A stretch of DNA of 64,000 nucleotides. Origin: Prochlorococcus sp. AG-363-N20 (GTDB lineage Bacteria > Cyanobacteriota > Cyanobacteriia > PCC-6307 > Cyanobiaceae). Each line of letters starts with the position of its first letter. Positions within the stretch are counted from its first letter, which is position 1. The position numbers were made by a program, and so were the translations under genes. Of this stretch, positions 9,601 to 18,911 are shown in pieces. Where the stretch lies: NCBI GenBank assembly GCA_003280105.1, contig QCFX01000006.1, forward strand, positions 1 to 64,000, in the 5' to 3' direction. The notes below the pieces were generated by a model. The model saw nothing but the letters and a program-made list of their open reading frames with translations, searched no databases and was not told the origin of the DNA.

Positions 9601-11187
9601 ATGCAGAAACAAATTAGCATCTCAAATAGAGTACAAATTCTTTATCAAAACCTCAGTAATAACTCAGGGAGGTCTGTCTTAAGCCTAATCGCGGTAATTA
9701 TCTCAGCAATTGCATTGTGGCCTTTGGCAGGGCTTATTGGCGAAGGAATAATTGGAATAAGCACCAATTCAGTGACATTAGGAATCGATGGTCCAAAGCA
9801 AATTACAGGCACATTGTCTTTAGTTGTATATACAGCTCTCTTCGGAGGGTTTATTGGAACTGCGAACGGCTGGTTGCTAGCAAACTGTCGATTCCCAGGA
9901 AGAAAAGTATTACGCGTAGTACAACTTATTCCTCTGGCTACGCCTGCATATCTACTCTCAGCGACCTTAGTTGATCTTGGAAGTATTCACTCCATAAGAA
10001 TTTATGGAATGAGCTGGGGAGTTGTGGTCATGGCTCTTACGACATACCCGTATGTTTTTCTCCTAAGTACAGAAAGCTTTGCTATGTGCGGACGCCGTCA
10101 GCTAGAAGCCTGTCGCAGTTTAGGTATAGGGCCATGGAATAGTTTTAGGCGAATCGCATTGCCAATTGCTCTTCCTGCAATTGGGGCAGGTGTTGCGCTA
10201 ATGGGAATGGAGGTCGTCAACGAGCTCGGGGCAGTAGAGCTTCTCAACATCCCAAGCATTTCCGCCGGAATTGTCGAAAACTGGGTAGCCAATGGGAACC
10301 CAGCTGGTGCGGTTGCCTTGGCCATTATTGCTCTGATCATAGTTATGTCTCTAGTCGCATATGAAAAAGTCCTTAGAAGAAGAAGTCGAAGATGGACAGA
10401 GGGAGTTGCAGGTGGAGAAGCTCCTGCATGGGAACTAAAAGGGATTAGAGCAACCCTTGCTCAAAGTCTGGCCTTCCTTCCACCAGCTATCACACTAGGA
10501 ACACCTATTAGTTGGGCATTTGTCAACATTGATCAAATAGGAAAAGGTCTAAATCTAGAACTTCTAATTCTTACTTTAAGAAGTCTGGGGTTAGGCATAT
10601 TTGCTGCAACTATTGCTGTCATTTCAGCTTTAATACTCACAATTGCAAAAAGGTGGAATTCATCTAAATGGATGAAAAGCCTAACTTTTCTAGCCGGAAT
10701 TGGTTATGCAATACCAGGAGCCGTACTTGCTCTGGGACTCATCTCTTTTGGGGGCCCTCCTTGGAAACTTTCAGCATTGTTTTTACTCGTTTGGGGTTAT
10801 AGCGTCAGGTTTCTAGCCGTTGCAAAAGGTGGACTAGATGCAGCATTGGAACGTCTTTCTCCAAGCCTGGATGAAGCTGCAACTGGTCTTGGGAGCAAAT
10901 GGCAAGAAGTCTTGAAACGAGTGCATCTTCCACTTCTCAAAGGCCCATTAGGCATTGGAGCATTACTAGTATTTGTTGATACTTTAAAAGAATTGCCTCT
11001 GACTTTTACGTTAAGGCCATTTGATTTTGATACTCTCTCAGTCCGCATTTTTCAATATGCGGGAGATGAACGCATGGCAGAGTCTATTTTGCCAGCATTG
11101 ATTATTTTGTGTTTAGGGTTAATAGCTTCTCTTGCATTAATGCCAGGATTAGATCACACTGAATCACATAAAAAAACATCTAAATAG
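9601..11187 (+). CDS. ABC transporter permease, ferric-iron type (FutB/FbpB-like)
   Basis: Inner-membrane permease that would pass a substrate from a periplasmic binding protein. 528 residues from ATG 9601, made of two homologous halves of about six membrane segments each. Each half has the EAA-type loop that docks the ATPase: ACRSLGIGPWNSFRRIALP in the first and AATGLGSKWQEVLKRVHLP in the second. The fused two-half design is typical of iron(III) permeases (FutB, SfuB, FbpB). No ATPase or binding protein is adjacent. Iron is the likely substrate, but thiamine or another small molecule cannot be excluded. Confidence 0.82.
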   Translation: MQKQISISNRVQILYQNLSNNSGRSVLSLIAVIISAIALWPLAGLIGEGIIGISTNSVTLGIDGPKQITGTLSLVVYTALFGGFIGTANGWLLANCRFPGRKVLRVVQLIPLATPAYLLSATLVDLGSIHSIRIYGMSWGVVVMALTTYPYVFLLSTESFAMCGRRQLEACRSLGIGPWNSFRRIALPIALPAIGAGVALMGMEVVNELGAVELLNIPSISAGIVENWVANGNPAGAVALAIIALIIVMSLVAYEKVLRRRSRRWTEGVAGGEAPAWELKGIRATLAQSLAFLPPAITLGTPISWAFVNIDQIGKGLNLELLILTLRSLGLGIFAATIAVISALILTIAKRWNSSKWMKSLTFLAGIGYAIPGAVLALGLISFGGPPWKLSALFLLVWGYSVRFLAVAKGGLDAALERLSPSLDEAATGLGSKWQEVLKRVHLPLLKGPLGIGALLVFVDTLKELPLTFTLRPFDFDTLSVRIFQYAGDERMAESILPALIILCLGLIASLALMPGLDHTESHKKTSK

Positions 11188-11248
11188 GTGGTATATCTTT
11201 ATTTCTCTAATTAGATTATTTTAAAATGATTTTAAGAAATAGCTCTAT

Positions 11249-12217
11249 CTAAATATTGCTAGAAAATAAAGACCCTAATTTAATCTTTGAAGAAGTTAAA
11301 GCCGCTAAAAAGTCTGACAAGATGGAGATAAATCTATAGCAAAGTAAGCATGCCAATAGAGAAGCCTCAGGAACTATCGAATCAACCCTCACTAAGAAAA
11401 CAGATTCAAAAACACCAATTCCTCCAGGCGCTGCAGGCACAACAAGTCCAATAGTCCATGCCAAAGAAAAAATTGACAGCCATTTAAAGAAAGTAAGGTT
11501 AGTGGCTATAGAGAATGCATTCAAAGTACACCAAAACCCTAAGAACCTTAAGAAGACGAAAAACATCTCCAATATCAAAGGGGCAAAAGGATAGCCAAGC
11601 CTTTCTATCTCGTAATCAAAGTTTCTTTCTCGAGGTAAAAGGCCCGGGTCAATTTTATTTAACTGACCAATTTTAAGACTTTCTAATTTATGTAAAAGTG
11701 GTTCTCGAAATCGTGAAAGAAATAAGAGTGAAGGAATTAAACAAATCAAAGATAGTCCTGATTGCCATTCTCCAAAAGGGAACCAAAGAAGTGCCGCTGC
11801 AACCATTAAAATAGGTTCCAGGAAGACTGAAGCAATAGCCCTACCAGCTCCTAGAGAGTTCTTAAGAGTCCTTAACCTATCGACAAAATGCCATACCCCA
11901 CCAGGCAAATACTTAAGTATGTTGCTGCTTAGAAATATCCCTATGAGGTCTAACTTTTTTGAGTTGTATCCCAACCAGAATAAAAGTGATTTCCATGCAA
12001 TAGCATTACAGACTAAGCTAAAGAAGCTAAAAACAACTCCAAAAGAAAGCCATAAATAAGAGTAGGTAGTTAACTCAAGGTTACTAATATTTTGACTGTT
12101 AATATAAACAGCATAAGAAACAAATCCAAGGCTAAGGATAGTGAGCCAAGGTTTTAAGCCTCCTGGAAGAAATCTTCCTGGTGATAAACTCTTCAAACGG
12201 ATAAAGATACTATTCAA
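11249..12217 (-). CDS. UPF0104 / lysylphosphatidylglycerol synthase-like membrane protein
   Basis: 322 residues with about eight hydrophobic segments. It has the fold of the membrane part of MprF (flippase-like), but no C-terminal aminoacyl transferase domain, so it is not expected to make lysyl-PG by itself. Recognisable are LPGGVWHFVDRLRTLK and PAAPGGIGVFESVFL, both typical of this family. Starts 9 bases after larC on the same strand, which suggests a shared transcript. The substrate, perhaps a lipid or lipid-linked sugar, is unknown. Confidence 0.78.
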   Translation of the reverse strand: MNSIFIRLKSLSPGRFLPGGLKPWLTILSLGFVSYAVYINSQNISNLELTTYSYLWLSFGVVFSFFSLVCNAIAWKSLLFWLGYNSKKLDLIGIFLSSNILKYLPGGVWHFVDRLRTLKNSLGAGRAIASVFLEPILMVAAALLWFPFGEWQSGLSLICLIPSLLFLSRFREPLLHKLESLKIGQLNKIDPGLLPRERNFDYEIERLGYPFAPLILEMFFVFLRFLGFWCTLNAFSIATNLTFFKWLSIFSLAWTIGLVVPAAPGGIGVFESVFLVRVDSIVPEASLLACLLCYRFISILSDFLAALTSSKIKLGSLFSSNI

Positions 12218-12226
12218 TTAGCCAGC

Positions 12227-13459
12227 TCACCAATTCCAATCTTCTCGGGGAAGAAATTCATTTCCATTTGCGAAGACTTCTTGGCGAATTATATCTATAG
12301 AAACTCCTGTTTCAGAGTTTATTCTTAGCAATTCATCATTCTCTGGCTTAATAGATAATCTTCCATTGGGATGTTTAACTTGCTTAACCTCTATTTCTCC
12401 AAATGAAGTATTACATATACCTTTTCGTCTAGGCAAAACCCATCTTCCAATAGTGTATTCCCTGATTCCAAGAGTTGTGGCTTGATTAAACCAAGACTTT
12501 CTCAAGGTTTGAGCTTTAGATTGTCTTACAATTGCCCTAATACTTATACCTTGTCGACCTTTCTTCATTTGTACTGAATGAGCAACAACTTCTATTGCTC
12601 CAACACTTCTTAAATGTTCAACTAAATTAGCAATATCCTCTGGTGAAGCGTCATCAATCCAAGCTTCCTGACAAATCAATTCCTCCCACTTAAGATCATC
12701 GATTGGCTCATTAGCTTTAACACTATTAGCAACTTCTAATTCACATATTCTCAATAAGTTTGGCCTATCAAGACTTCGGCTTCCCAAACCAATTCCAAAA
12801 CGTTTTATTAGCAATAAATCAGGTTGGCAAAAATCATCAGCTAAAACAGTCATTAGGGCAAGCCCTGTTGGAGTTGTGAGCTCACCTTTAGGATGCTTAG
12901 CTCCTCCGAGAAGAGTTATATTATTTCTTTTTGCAATTTCAAGGACAGCTGGGGCTGGGACTGGAAGAATTCCATGCGAAGCAACTACGCTGCCAGAACC
13001 TGCAGGAGGCAATCCACAAAATATCTTTTTGGGCTTCAAGTATTCAATTGCAGCGCAAACACCTACAACATCAATCAGCGCATCTAAAGCTCCAACCTCA
13101 TGAAAATGTACATCGTTAATCTTTACACCATGAACAGAAGCTTCTGCTTCAGCTAACTGCCTAAAAACTGCAAGAATTTTCCCTCTTAGTTTTTGATCAA
13201 TCAAGGAATTATTCAATAGTTTTGTTATATTCTCGAGACTCCTATGAGTAGCTTCCATTTCAAAGGTTTCAACATAAAGTTTTAACCCTCTAAGGCCATT
13301 ACTATCACTTTCTTCTATCTTCAGATTAAAATGTCTCTTGAGACCAAGGGAAGTCAAAGGAGTTTCTATAATATTTTTTGGAACACCTAGATCAAGCAAA
13401 GCCGCTAGGATCATATCTCCAGACAAACCTGTAGGGCAATCAACAAAAAGAGTGCTCAT
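12227..13459 (-). CDS. larC: LarC-type nickel insertion protein (TIGR00299)
   Basis: LarC inserts nickel into the pincer nucleotide cofactor made by LarB and LarE (family knowledge from lactate racemase maturation). 410 residues as one uninterrupted frame; in Lactobacillus the same protein needs a frameshift between two parts. Marks: DCPTGLSGDMILAALLDLGVP at the N-terminus, HFHEVGALDALIDVVG near 120, and LTTPTGLALM. The C-terminal ferredoxin-like half contains the region RKGICNTSFGEIEVK. No larA, larB or larE lies in this window, so the client enzyme is unknown. Confidence 0.85.
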   Translation of the reverse strand: MSTLFVDCPTGLSGDMILAALLDLGVPKNIIETPLTSLGLKRHFNLKIEESDSNGLRGLKLYVETFEMEATHRSLENITKLLNNSLIDQKLRGKILAVFRQLAEAEASVHGVKINDVHFHEVGALDALIDVVGVCAAIEYLKPKKIFCGLPPAGSGSVVASHGILPVPAPAVLEIAKRNNITLLGGAKHPKGELTTPTGLALMTVLADDFCQPDLLLIKRFGIGLGSRSLDRPNLLRICELEVANSVKANEPIDDLKWEELICQEAWIDDASPEDIANLVEHLRSVGAIEVVAHSVQMKKGRQGISIRAIVRQSKAQTLRKSWFNQATTLGIREYTIGRWVLPRRKGICNTSFGEIEVKQVKHPNGRLSIKPENDELLRINSETGVSIDIIRQEVFANGNEFLPREDWNW

Positions 13460-13570
13460 TTTAGAAATGTTCTCCTGATCTATTCAAGTCATCCAAATTA
13501 AAAAGGCCTATTAAAATATTTCTCAAACCATGTAAGCAATCAAACAATTTCTGGCGTTTAATTACAGGCA

Positions 13571-14293
13571 CTATTTATCAACATCAAGACCAGGTTTATT
13601 CTGGGAGTTCTTTTTTCGTGGATTCTCATACTTTCCAGGTCGTTTTTTACCACCTCTAGTAGGCATTGGGCCAATGACATCATACTTTTCCAATCGGAGT
13701 TGCTGTCGTTCTCTTCTTACTTCTAAGCTAACAAAATGACGGAGGTGCTCAAAAGGTAAATTACCTTTTAAGTTAAGTTTAAAAGGCAAGGCTCGAGAAT
13801 TTTCATCTCGAGGCTTTTGTCTAATTTTTATAATTAATTCCTCTGTTTCAGGTTTAGTGAAAATCAATTCACCACGGATAGAAAAATAATTATCTCCTTC
13901 AGGCAGTTCATCTGACGTCAAAGAGTTCTTATCCGATCTTGATTTACTTAAATCCTCTTTTTGTTGATTTGTGGATCCAAGAGAGCTTGGCTCCCATATG
14001 CCCGCCACCTGCAAATGAAGATGATTTGTAGTACGTGAACGAGGGTAAACAACCCATAGATGTGATTTATCCATCTCTATGTGTCGTTTCATCAAAGTCA
14101 TTACACGCCCAAGCACTACAGCCTCTAATTCCTCTCCACTTTCGTCGACAAGCCGACCACGTGTGAAATGGTTGAGGGATTCAGGAACGTAAGTTCCTCT
14201 TACAATACCGATTGCCCTGTATTGCAAAGGCTCAGTAACAGGAGGGATCGGATGGTCTCGCATTGAAAAAAGGGCATTTGGTGGCCCAACCAT
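13571..14293 (-). CDS. Conserved cyanobacterial protein of unknown function with basic C-terminus
   Basis: 240 residues. The N-terminal 110 residues look like a compact beta-rich domain (RAIGIVRGTYVPES, GRLVDESGEELEAVVLGR, HLWVVYPRSRT). An acidic-polar linker follows, then a second beta-rich stretch (FSIRGELIFTKPETEELII, LEVRRERQQLRLEKYDVIGP). The last 35 residues are rich in Lys/Arg/Gly (RGGKKRPGKYENPRKK), which would suit nucleic-acid binding. I recall similar proteins in other cyanobacteria without an assigned function. The intergenic space on both sides is about 100 bases. Confidence 0.6.
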   Translation of the reverse strand: MVGPPNALFSMRDHPIPPVTEPLQYRAIGIVRGTYVPESLNHFTRGRLVDESGEELEAVVLGRVMTLMKRHIEMDKSHLWVVYPRSRTTNHLHLQVAGIWEPSSLGSTNQQKEDLSKSRSDKNSLTSDELPEGDNYFSIRGELIFTKPETEELIIKIRQKPRDENSRALPFKLNLKGNLPFEHLRHFVSLEVRRERQQLRLEKYDVIGPMPTRGGKKRPGKYENPRKKNSQNKPGLDVDK

Positions 14294-14387
14294 GAATCTA
14301 GCGATAGTTTGTCGATTACTCCCAATCGCGAAAAGATCTAAAAAGTCAGGATCTCGTTTTGGTTCTCAATGAACTAATAATTGATCA

Positions 14388-14717
14388 TTAAAAAGAATTC
14401 TCAGTTTCTTGAGAATCTAAGGCTTTTAAGGCTTGATCTATTGCATCCGAAGGACTTGTTGCATCTTGCATGGCTTGTGCTTGACGCAAGCGGTTTAGTA
14501 ATTGAAAAGGGTTAGTGGCATCCAGAACAGTTTCTTTCTGAGAATCTCCAGAAAAGGTATTGTGAATCTCACGCTCTTTAGGAACTTCATTTGGATTAAC
14601 AGGCTCAGCCCTAGAGGGCGCAAAAAAGGCTGAAACAGTCAAGACCCCTATAGAGAAAATGGCCCGAAGTAATCCATCCAAAGACTCTCTATAAAAATGC
14701 TGTAATTTTTTCCCCAT
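14388..14717 (-). CDS. Small predicted exported protein
   Basis: 109 residues from ATG 14717, which is preceded by AGAAGGGA as a ribosome-binding site. Residues about 15-33 form a hydrophobic signal segment (LLRAIFSIGVLTVSAFF) followed by a likely cleavage site after PSRA. The mature part is polar and helical (LLNRLRQAQAMQDATSPSD), with no recognised domain. A longer reading up to 14885 would overlap the xthA start on the other strand and lacks a good signal, so I reject it. The region between this start and xthA (61 bases) must hold divergent promoters. Confidence 0.6.
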   Translation of the reverse strand: MGKKLQHFYRESLDGLLRAIFSIGVLTVSAFFAPSRAEPVNPNEVPKEREIHNTFSGDSQKETVLDATNPFQLLNRLRQAQAMQDATSPSDAIDQALKALDSQETENSF

Positions 14718-14778
14718 TCCCTTCTTATAAGACAAATTTGCGCTAATGCTAATGATCTTATGCCAATTTTCTTGAGAA

Positions 14779-15624
14779 GTGCTTATTGCAACTTGGAACG
14801 TTAACTCAATTCGTTCTCGTCTTCCCCAGGTCCAAACATGGATAGAAGAAGTTAAACCTGATTTACTTTGCCTACAAGAAACCAAAGTCGATGATCCATT
14901 TTTCCCAAAATCAGAATTTGAGAGAATTGGTTACCAGGTTTCATTTCATGGGCAAAAGTCCTACAACGGAGTTGCCTTAATAAGCCGCCACCCACTTACT
15001 GATATTCGATTTGGACTAAGTGGTGAACTCTCAAGCGACTCAGATGCTGAGAGGCTTGGGGAACAAAAAAGAGTAATGAGTGCTCTTGTTAATGGTCTAA
15101 GAGTAGTCAATCTCTACGTCCCAAATGGATCTGCCGTGGACTCAGAAAAATACTTATATAAATTGGAGTGGCTGAATTGCCTAAAACACTATCTAGAAGC
15201 TCAAGCAGAAAGAGATGAACCTCTTTGCATTTTGGGTGATTTCAACATAGCCCTCGAAGCAAGAGATCTTCACAATCCAAAGCGTTTAACAGGTGGGATC
15301 ATGGCAAGTCCTCCAGAAAGGGAAGCGCTAAAGAAAGTTTTAGGAGAAAGACTGCATGATGTATTCAGATTGTTTGAACCAGATTCTGGTCACTGGAGCT
15401 GGTGGGACTATCGAAGTGGCGCCTGGGATCGTGACAGAGGCTGGCGAATCGACCACATTTATTTATCTGAAGAACTTCTACAAAATGCGAAAAGCTGCTT
15501 GATTCACAAAAAAATTCGAGGAAATGTAAAACCTAGTGATCATGCGCCTGTAACCGTTGAAATCTGCTGGCCACCAGAAGAAGACGAAAATGAACCAATT
15601 AATTCTGAATCCTTCAGATTTTAA
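14779..15624 (+). CDS. xthA: Exodeoxyribonuclease III (AP endonuclease)
   Basis: Cuts DNA at abasic sites and trims 3' ends in base excision repair. 281 residues from GTG 14779. All catalytic blocks of the family are present: ATWNVNSIRSRLPQVQTW, LCLQETKVDD (metal-binding Glu), NLYVPNGSA, ILGDFNIALE (catalytic Asp and Asn), WSWWDYRSGAWDRDRGWRID and the terminal SDHAPVTVEI with the catalytic Asp-His pair. The last 15 residues are acidic and variable. No operon partner. Confidence 0.94.
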   Translation: MLIATWNVNSIRSRLPQVQTWIEEVKPDLLCLQETKVDDPFFPKSEFERIGYQVSFHGQKSYNGVALISRHPLTDIRFGLSGELSSDSDAERLGEQKRVMSALVNGLRVVNLYVPNGSAVDSEKYLYKLEWLNCLKHYLEAQAERDEPLCILGDFNIALEARDLHNPKRLTGGIMASPPEREALKKVLGERLHDVFRLFEPDSGHWSWWDYRSGAWDRDRGWRIDHIYLSEELLQNAKSCLIHKKIRGNVKPSDHAPVTVEICWPPEEDENEPINSESFRF

Positions 15625-15931
15625 AAATCAGTTTTGCCGGCAAAGCGGCAAAAGAATCAGCCGTAGAGTTCAAAATATGACGACATATCTGCAGATCGTC
15701 ACAATATACACGTTTGATTTCTCTGACATCACAACAAAATCTTTTTCTTCTTACTCTTCGAGAGTGACTGCTATAGCAATGGAATTAGAGAAAGAACTCC
15801 ATCAGAATCATCAGAGAAAGTAGACATTCCAGCCTTAGAGATATAGAACTTAAAAAGCAGCTTTAGACGAAACTGACTCTTTTAGGCCAAGATGGCCAAC
15901 TGTGTTTATTAGCCCTTTGGCATAGGTCTCT
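15625..15931. other. Intergenic region between xthA and hemL with an inverted repeat
   Basis: About 307 bases. Eight bases after the xthA stop lies a perfect inverted repeat, TTTTGCCG (15632-15639) and CGGCAAAA (15646-15653) with a six-base loop. On the plus strand it is not followed by a T-run, so it could be a weak xthA terminator; on the minus strand it is followed by T-rich sequence. The remainder should carry the hemL promoter. I see no supported protein gene in it. Confidence 0.45.
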
Positions 15932-17230
15932 GTGACAAACGCATTGAACACCAGCCATTCCCAGGCCATATTCAGCGCTGCAAAAGCCCTGATGCCTGGT
16001 GGTGTCAGCTCTCCCGTTAGGGCATTCAAGTCTGTTGGTGGACAACCAATCGTCTTTGATCGCGTAAAAGGTCCCTACGCATGGGATGTTGATGGGAATC
16101 GCTACATCGACTACGTGGGGAGCTGGGGCCCTGCGATATGTGGTCATGCTCATCCAGAAGTTACAGCTGCGCTTCAAGAAGCCCTAGAGAAAGGAACAAG
16201 CTTTGGGGCTCCATGTGAATTGGAAAACAATCTGGCGGAGATGGTAATTGACGCTGTTCCAAGCGTGGAAATGGTGAGGTTTGTAAATAGTGGAACTGAA
16301 GCCTGTATGGCGGTTCTTCGACTAATGAGAGCCTTCACCAATCGGGACAAAGTCATCAAATTCGAAGGCTGCTACCACGGACATGCAGACATGTTTTTGG
16401 TTAAGGCAGGCTCAGGAGTTGCCACACTCGGATTACCTGATTCACCAGGCGTGCCCCGCAGTACAACAGCAAATACTCTGACTGCTCCGTATAACGATCT
16501 AGAAGCGGTTAAAGAGCTATTTGCGGAGAATCCTGATGCAATTTCAGGAGTAATTCTTGAGCCCGTTGTTGGCAACGCTGGCTTCATTACACCAGAACCT
16601 GGATTCCTTGAAGGCCTAAGAGAATTAACCAAAGAGAACGATGCATTACTCGTCTTTGACGAAGTTATGACAGGGTTCAGAATTAGCTATGGAGGCGCCC
16701 AAGCTCGCTTTGGAGTTACACCAGATCTCACAACTATGGGGAAAGTAATTGGTGGAGGCCTGCCAGTAGGAGCTTATGGGGGAAAAGCTGAAATCATGTC
16801 CATGGTTGCGCCTGCAGGGCCTATGTATCAAGCAGGAACATTAAGCGGCAACCCATTAGCGATGACAGCAGGTATCAAAACACTTGAGTTGCTTAAGCAA
16901 GAAGGTACATATGAAAGGTTGGAGAACAACACTCAACGACTAATTAGCGGGATTCTTAAAGCAGCAAAAGAAGCTGGACTACCAATCACAGGAAGCAGCA
17001 TTAGCGGAATGTTTGGCTTCTATCTATGTGATGGACCTATTAGAAACTTTGAAGAAGCTAAAGCTGCAGATACTGTCCGCTTTGGGAAACTTCATAGAGC
17101 AATGCTGGAGAGAGGCATTTATCTAGCACCAAGTGCTTTTGAAGCAGGCTTTACATCTTTAGCTCACTCTGAAGATGACATAGAAGCAACTTTAAAAGCA
17201 TTCCAACAAAGCTTCGCCGAAATAGGCTGA
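15932..17230 (+). CDS. hemL: Glutamate-1-semialdehyde 2,1-aminomutase
   Basis: PLP enzyme that converts glutamate-1-semialdehyde to 5-aminolevulinate, the entry to tetrapyrroles. 432 residues from GTG 15932, matching the family N-terminus ([20 protein letters not shown]). Marks: [61 protein letters not shown] and the PLP lysine in [18 protein letters not shown]. It supplies precursor for hemC, cobM and the ctaA/ctaB products in this window. Confidence 0.96.
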   Translation: MTNALNTSHSQAIFSAAKALMPGGVSSPVRAFKSVGGQPIVFDRVKGPYAWDVDGNRYIDYVGSWGPAICGHAHPEVTAALQEALEKGTSFGAPCELENNLAEMVIDAVPSVEMVRFVNSGTEACMAVLRLMRAFTNRDKVIKFEGCYHGHADMFLVKAGSGVATLGLPDSPGVPRSTTANTLTAPYNDLEAVKELFAENPDAISGVILEPVVGNAGFITPEPGFLEGLRELTKENDALLVFDEVMTGFRISYGGAQARFGVTPDLTTMGKVIGGGLPVGAYGGKAEIMSMVAPAGPMYQAGTLSGNPLAMTAGIKTLELLKQEGTYERLENNTQRLISGILKAAKEAGLPITGSSISGMFGFYLCDGPIRNFEEAKAADTVRFGKLHRAMLERGIYLAPSAFEAGFTSLAHSEDDIEATLKAFQQSFAEIG

Positions 17231-17276
17231 AGGGAAAAGCATTAAGCGCTAATAACTTGTAAATTATTTAATTATA

Positions 17277-18080
17277 TTATTTTCTTCCTCCAACAATGAC
17301 AGGTGTTCCTCCACCTTTATTGCCTGGAAGAGCAGGAACAACTTGAGTTTTTCCATCCCATTTATCTAGAAATAATTTAAACAAGACCTGATCATCCAAG
17401 CTTCTAGTAAGGGTTTCGTATCTAAGAGCTTCTTGTTCAGCTATTTTCACTTCAGTTTGCGCCTTTAATAATTGTTGTTCGGCGATTTGCTTTTGTTCAA
17501 TAGCGGCTCTATATTCTTCAGCTATTTCTAAACCTGTTAGATCTAGGGCCTGCACATCAACATAATCAAACTTATCAAGTTCTACTGCAACTTGTTCTTC
17601 TACTTTCTTAGATATATCACTCCATTCAGTTGCTATCTTTACCAACTCATATTGAGAAAAAACTGATTTCAAAGCTTTTAATAAAGAAGGTTGAATTATG
17701 CGTGGATATACTTCTCTATCGCTATATGCAATTGTTCTAAAGACACGACCAGCTTCATTTGACTTTAAAGCATATTTAACAGTCGCTGTAGCTTCAATGA
17801 CCTGTAAGTCTTTAGTTAAGGAAGCAAACTTCTCTGGTCTTACCTGTGTTCTTACATCAAATGGGTAAACAGCTTGAATAAAAGGTAGCTTCACATTCAG
17901 GCCTGGGCGCCTAGATCCACCACTTACTTTCCCTAAAGTAGTCACAACAGCCACCTGACCAGCAGGCACTACGAATAAAGCCTGCGTAAGAAGCAAAAAT
18001 CCAGTAAAGGAAAGCACCAAAAGGATTGTTGCGGCACCCCCTGTTCCATTTGGGGTGACATTTCGAAAAGGCGTTGTCAT
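17277..18080 (-). CDS. SPFH/prohibitin family membrane protein
   Basis: 267 residues. One N-terminal membrane segment (TILLVLSFTGFLLLTQALF, about 18-36), then a band-7 domain beginning VPAGQVAVVTTLGKVSGG, and a coiled-coil stretch around 190-220 (EEYRAAIEQKQIAEQQLLKA). Prohibitin-type proteins form ring scaffolds that regulate membrane proteases such as FtsH (family knowledge). The C-terminus ends with a Gly-rich, Val-rich tail. Single gene, with about 200 bases upstream that include the yajQ terminator. Confidence 0.85.
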   Translation of the reverse strand: MTTPFRNVTPNGTGGAATILLVLSFTGFLLLTQALFVVPAGQVAVVTTLGKVSGGSRRPGLNVKLPFIQAVYPFDVRTQVRPEKFASLTKDLQVIEATATVKYALKSNEAGRVFRTIAYSDREVYPRIIQPSLLKALKSVFSQYELVKIATEWSDISKKVEEQVAVELDKFDYVDVQALDLTGLEIAEEYRAAIEQKQIAEQQLLKAQTEVKIAEQEALRYETLTRSLDDQVLFKLFLDKWDGKTQVVPALPGNKGGGTPVIVGGRK

Positions 18081-18218
18081 AAAATCTCTTATCCAATCAA
18101 ATCTTATAAAGGGCCAGCTTAAATTGTGATTATTTAAAGGTAGTTTTAGTAATTCAACACTAGTTCAACAAGCCAACGAGGTTTACTTCAGTCTCGATAA
18201 AGTATTTGAGAGAAAGAG

Positions 18219-18252
18219 TCAAAAGTCAAGCTTTTGATCTAAAAGCTTGACT
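18219..18252 (-). terminator. Rho-independent terminator after yajQ
   Basis: A perfect 12-base inverted repeat, AGTCAAGCTTTT (18224-18235) and AAAAGCTTGACT (18241-18252), with a five-base loop. Read on the minus strand it lies about 40 bases after the yajQ stop and the stem is followed by a short T-run (TTTT). It also separates yajQ from the SPFH gene downstream. Confidence 0.6.
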
Positions 18253-18290
18253 CCAAATCGTTTTTATTTAACTTTGTAGGCCTTAAAAGG

Positions 18291-18788
18291 CTATCTATAA
18301 TTTTCAAACTGAAGTGGAACTTCTAATTCATCCTCCATTTCCTTAAGAAGTTGAATTGCTGATTGCAAGTCGTCTTTACTCTTACCAGTAATTCTGATCG
18401 ATTCTCCTTGAATAGAAGCATTAATCTTTTTCAGCTGATCTCTGATCGACTTACTTATCTTCTTAGCAATTTCCTGATTAAGTCCTTTCTTTAACAGGAT
18501 TTTTTGCTTTACTCTGTTTCCCGAAGAACTCTCAGGGTTTTGAAAATCAAAAATCTTTAAAGATAAGTTGCGCTTAATAGCCTTTTTTCGAAGGATATCT
18601 TCTATGGCCTCTAAAGTCATCTCACTAGCTGTTGTAATTACCAACTCACTCTCATCTAATTGAACCTCAGTATTTGAATCCTTCAGGTCATAGCGTTGAG
18701 AAACCTCTCTTCGCAATTGATCAACAGCATTTAAAAGTTCTTGGCGGTCAAAATCTGAAACGACATCAAAAGAATAAGTGCCTGCCAT
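18291..18788 (-). CDS. yajQ: YajQ/UPF0234 family nucleotide-binding protein
   Basis: 165 residues from ATG 18788 (a TTG four codons upstream is less likely). Two ferredoxin-like halves: the start [18 protein letters not shown] and the middle [15 protein letters not shown] are typical. The last part ([20 protein letters not shown]) is equally conserved. Members bind tRNA or GTP/ATP in vitro, and some bind cyclic di-GMP (family knowledge); the cellular role is not settled. Confidence 0.9.
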   Translation of the reverse strand: MAGTYSFDVVSDFDRQELLNAVDQLRREVSQRYDLKDSNTEVQLDESELVITTASEMTLEAIEDILRKKAIKRNLSLKIFDFQNPESSSGNRVKQKILLKKGLNQEIAKKISKSIRDQLKKINASIQGESIRITGKSKDDLQSAIQLLKEMEDELEVPLQFENYR

Positions 18789-18911
18789 AGAGTCAATCAA
18801 AACTAGAGTTTATAGTTCACATTATCAAGATTGTCCTTTTGGACAACAGCATTTGAAAAACACTAGTTCTAATTGCTTTCTGAGAATAGAAAAAAATTAT
18901 TTGGTCAATTC

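Noticed and set aside
14718-14885. Longer minus-strand reading of the small exported protein
   Set aside because: It would put 56 extra residues over the xthA start and hide the obvious signal peptide; ATG 14717 has its own ribosome-binding site.
15557-15823. An 88-codon plus-strand frame overlapping the end of xthA
   Set aside because: It starts in a different frame inside xthA, has an irregular composition, and contains the hairpin region; no sign of a ribosome-binding site or a family pattern.
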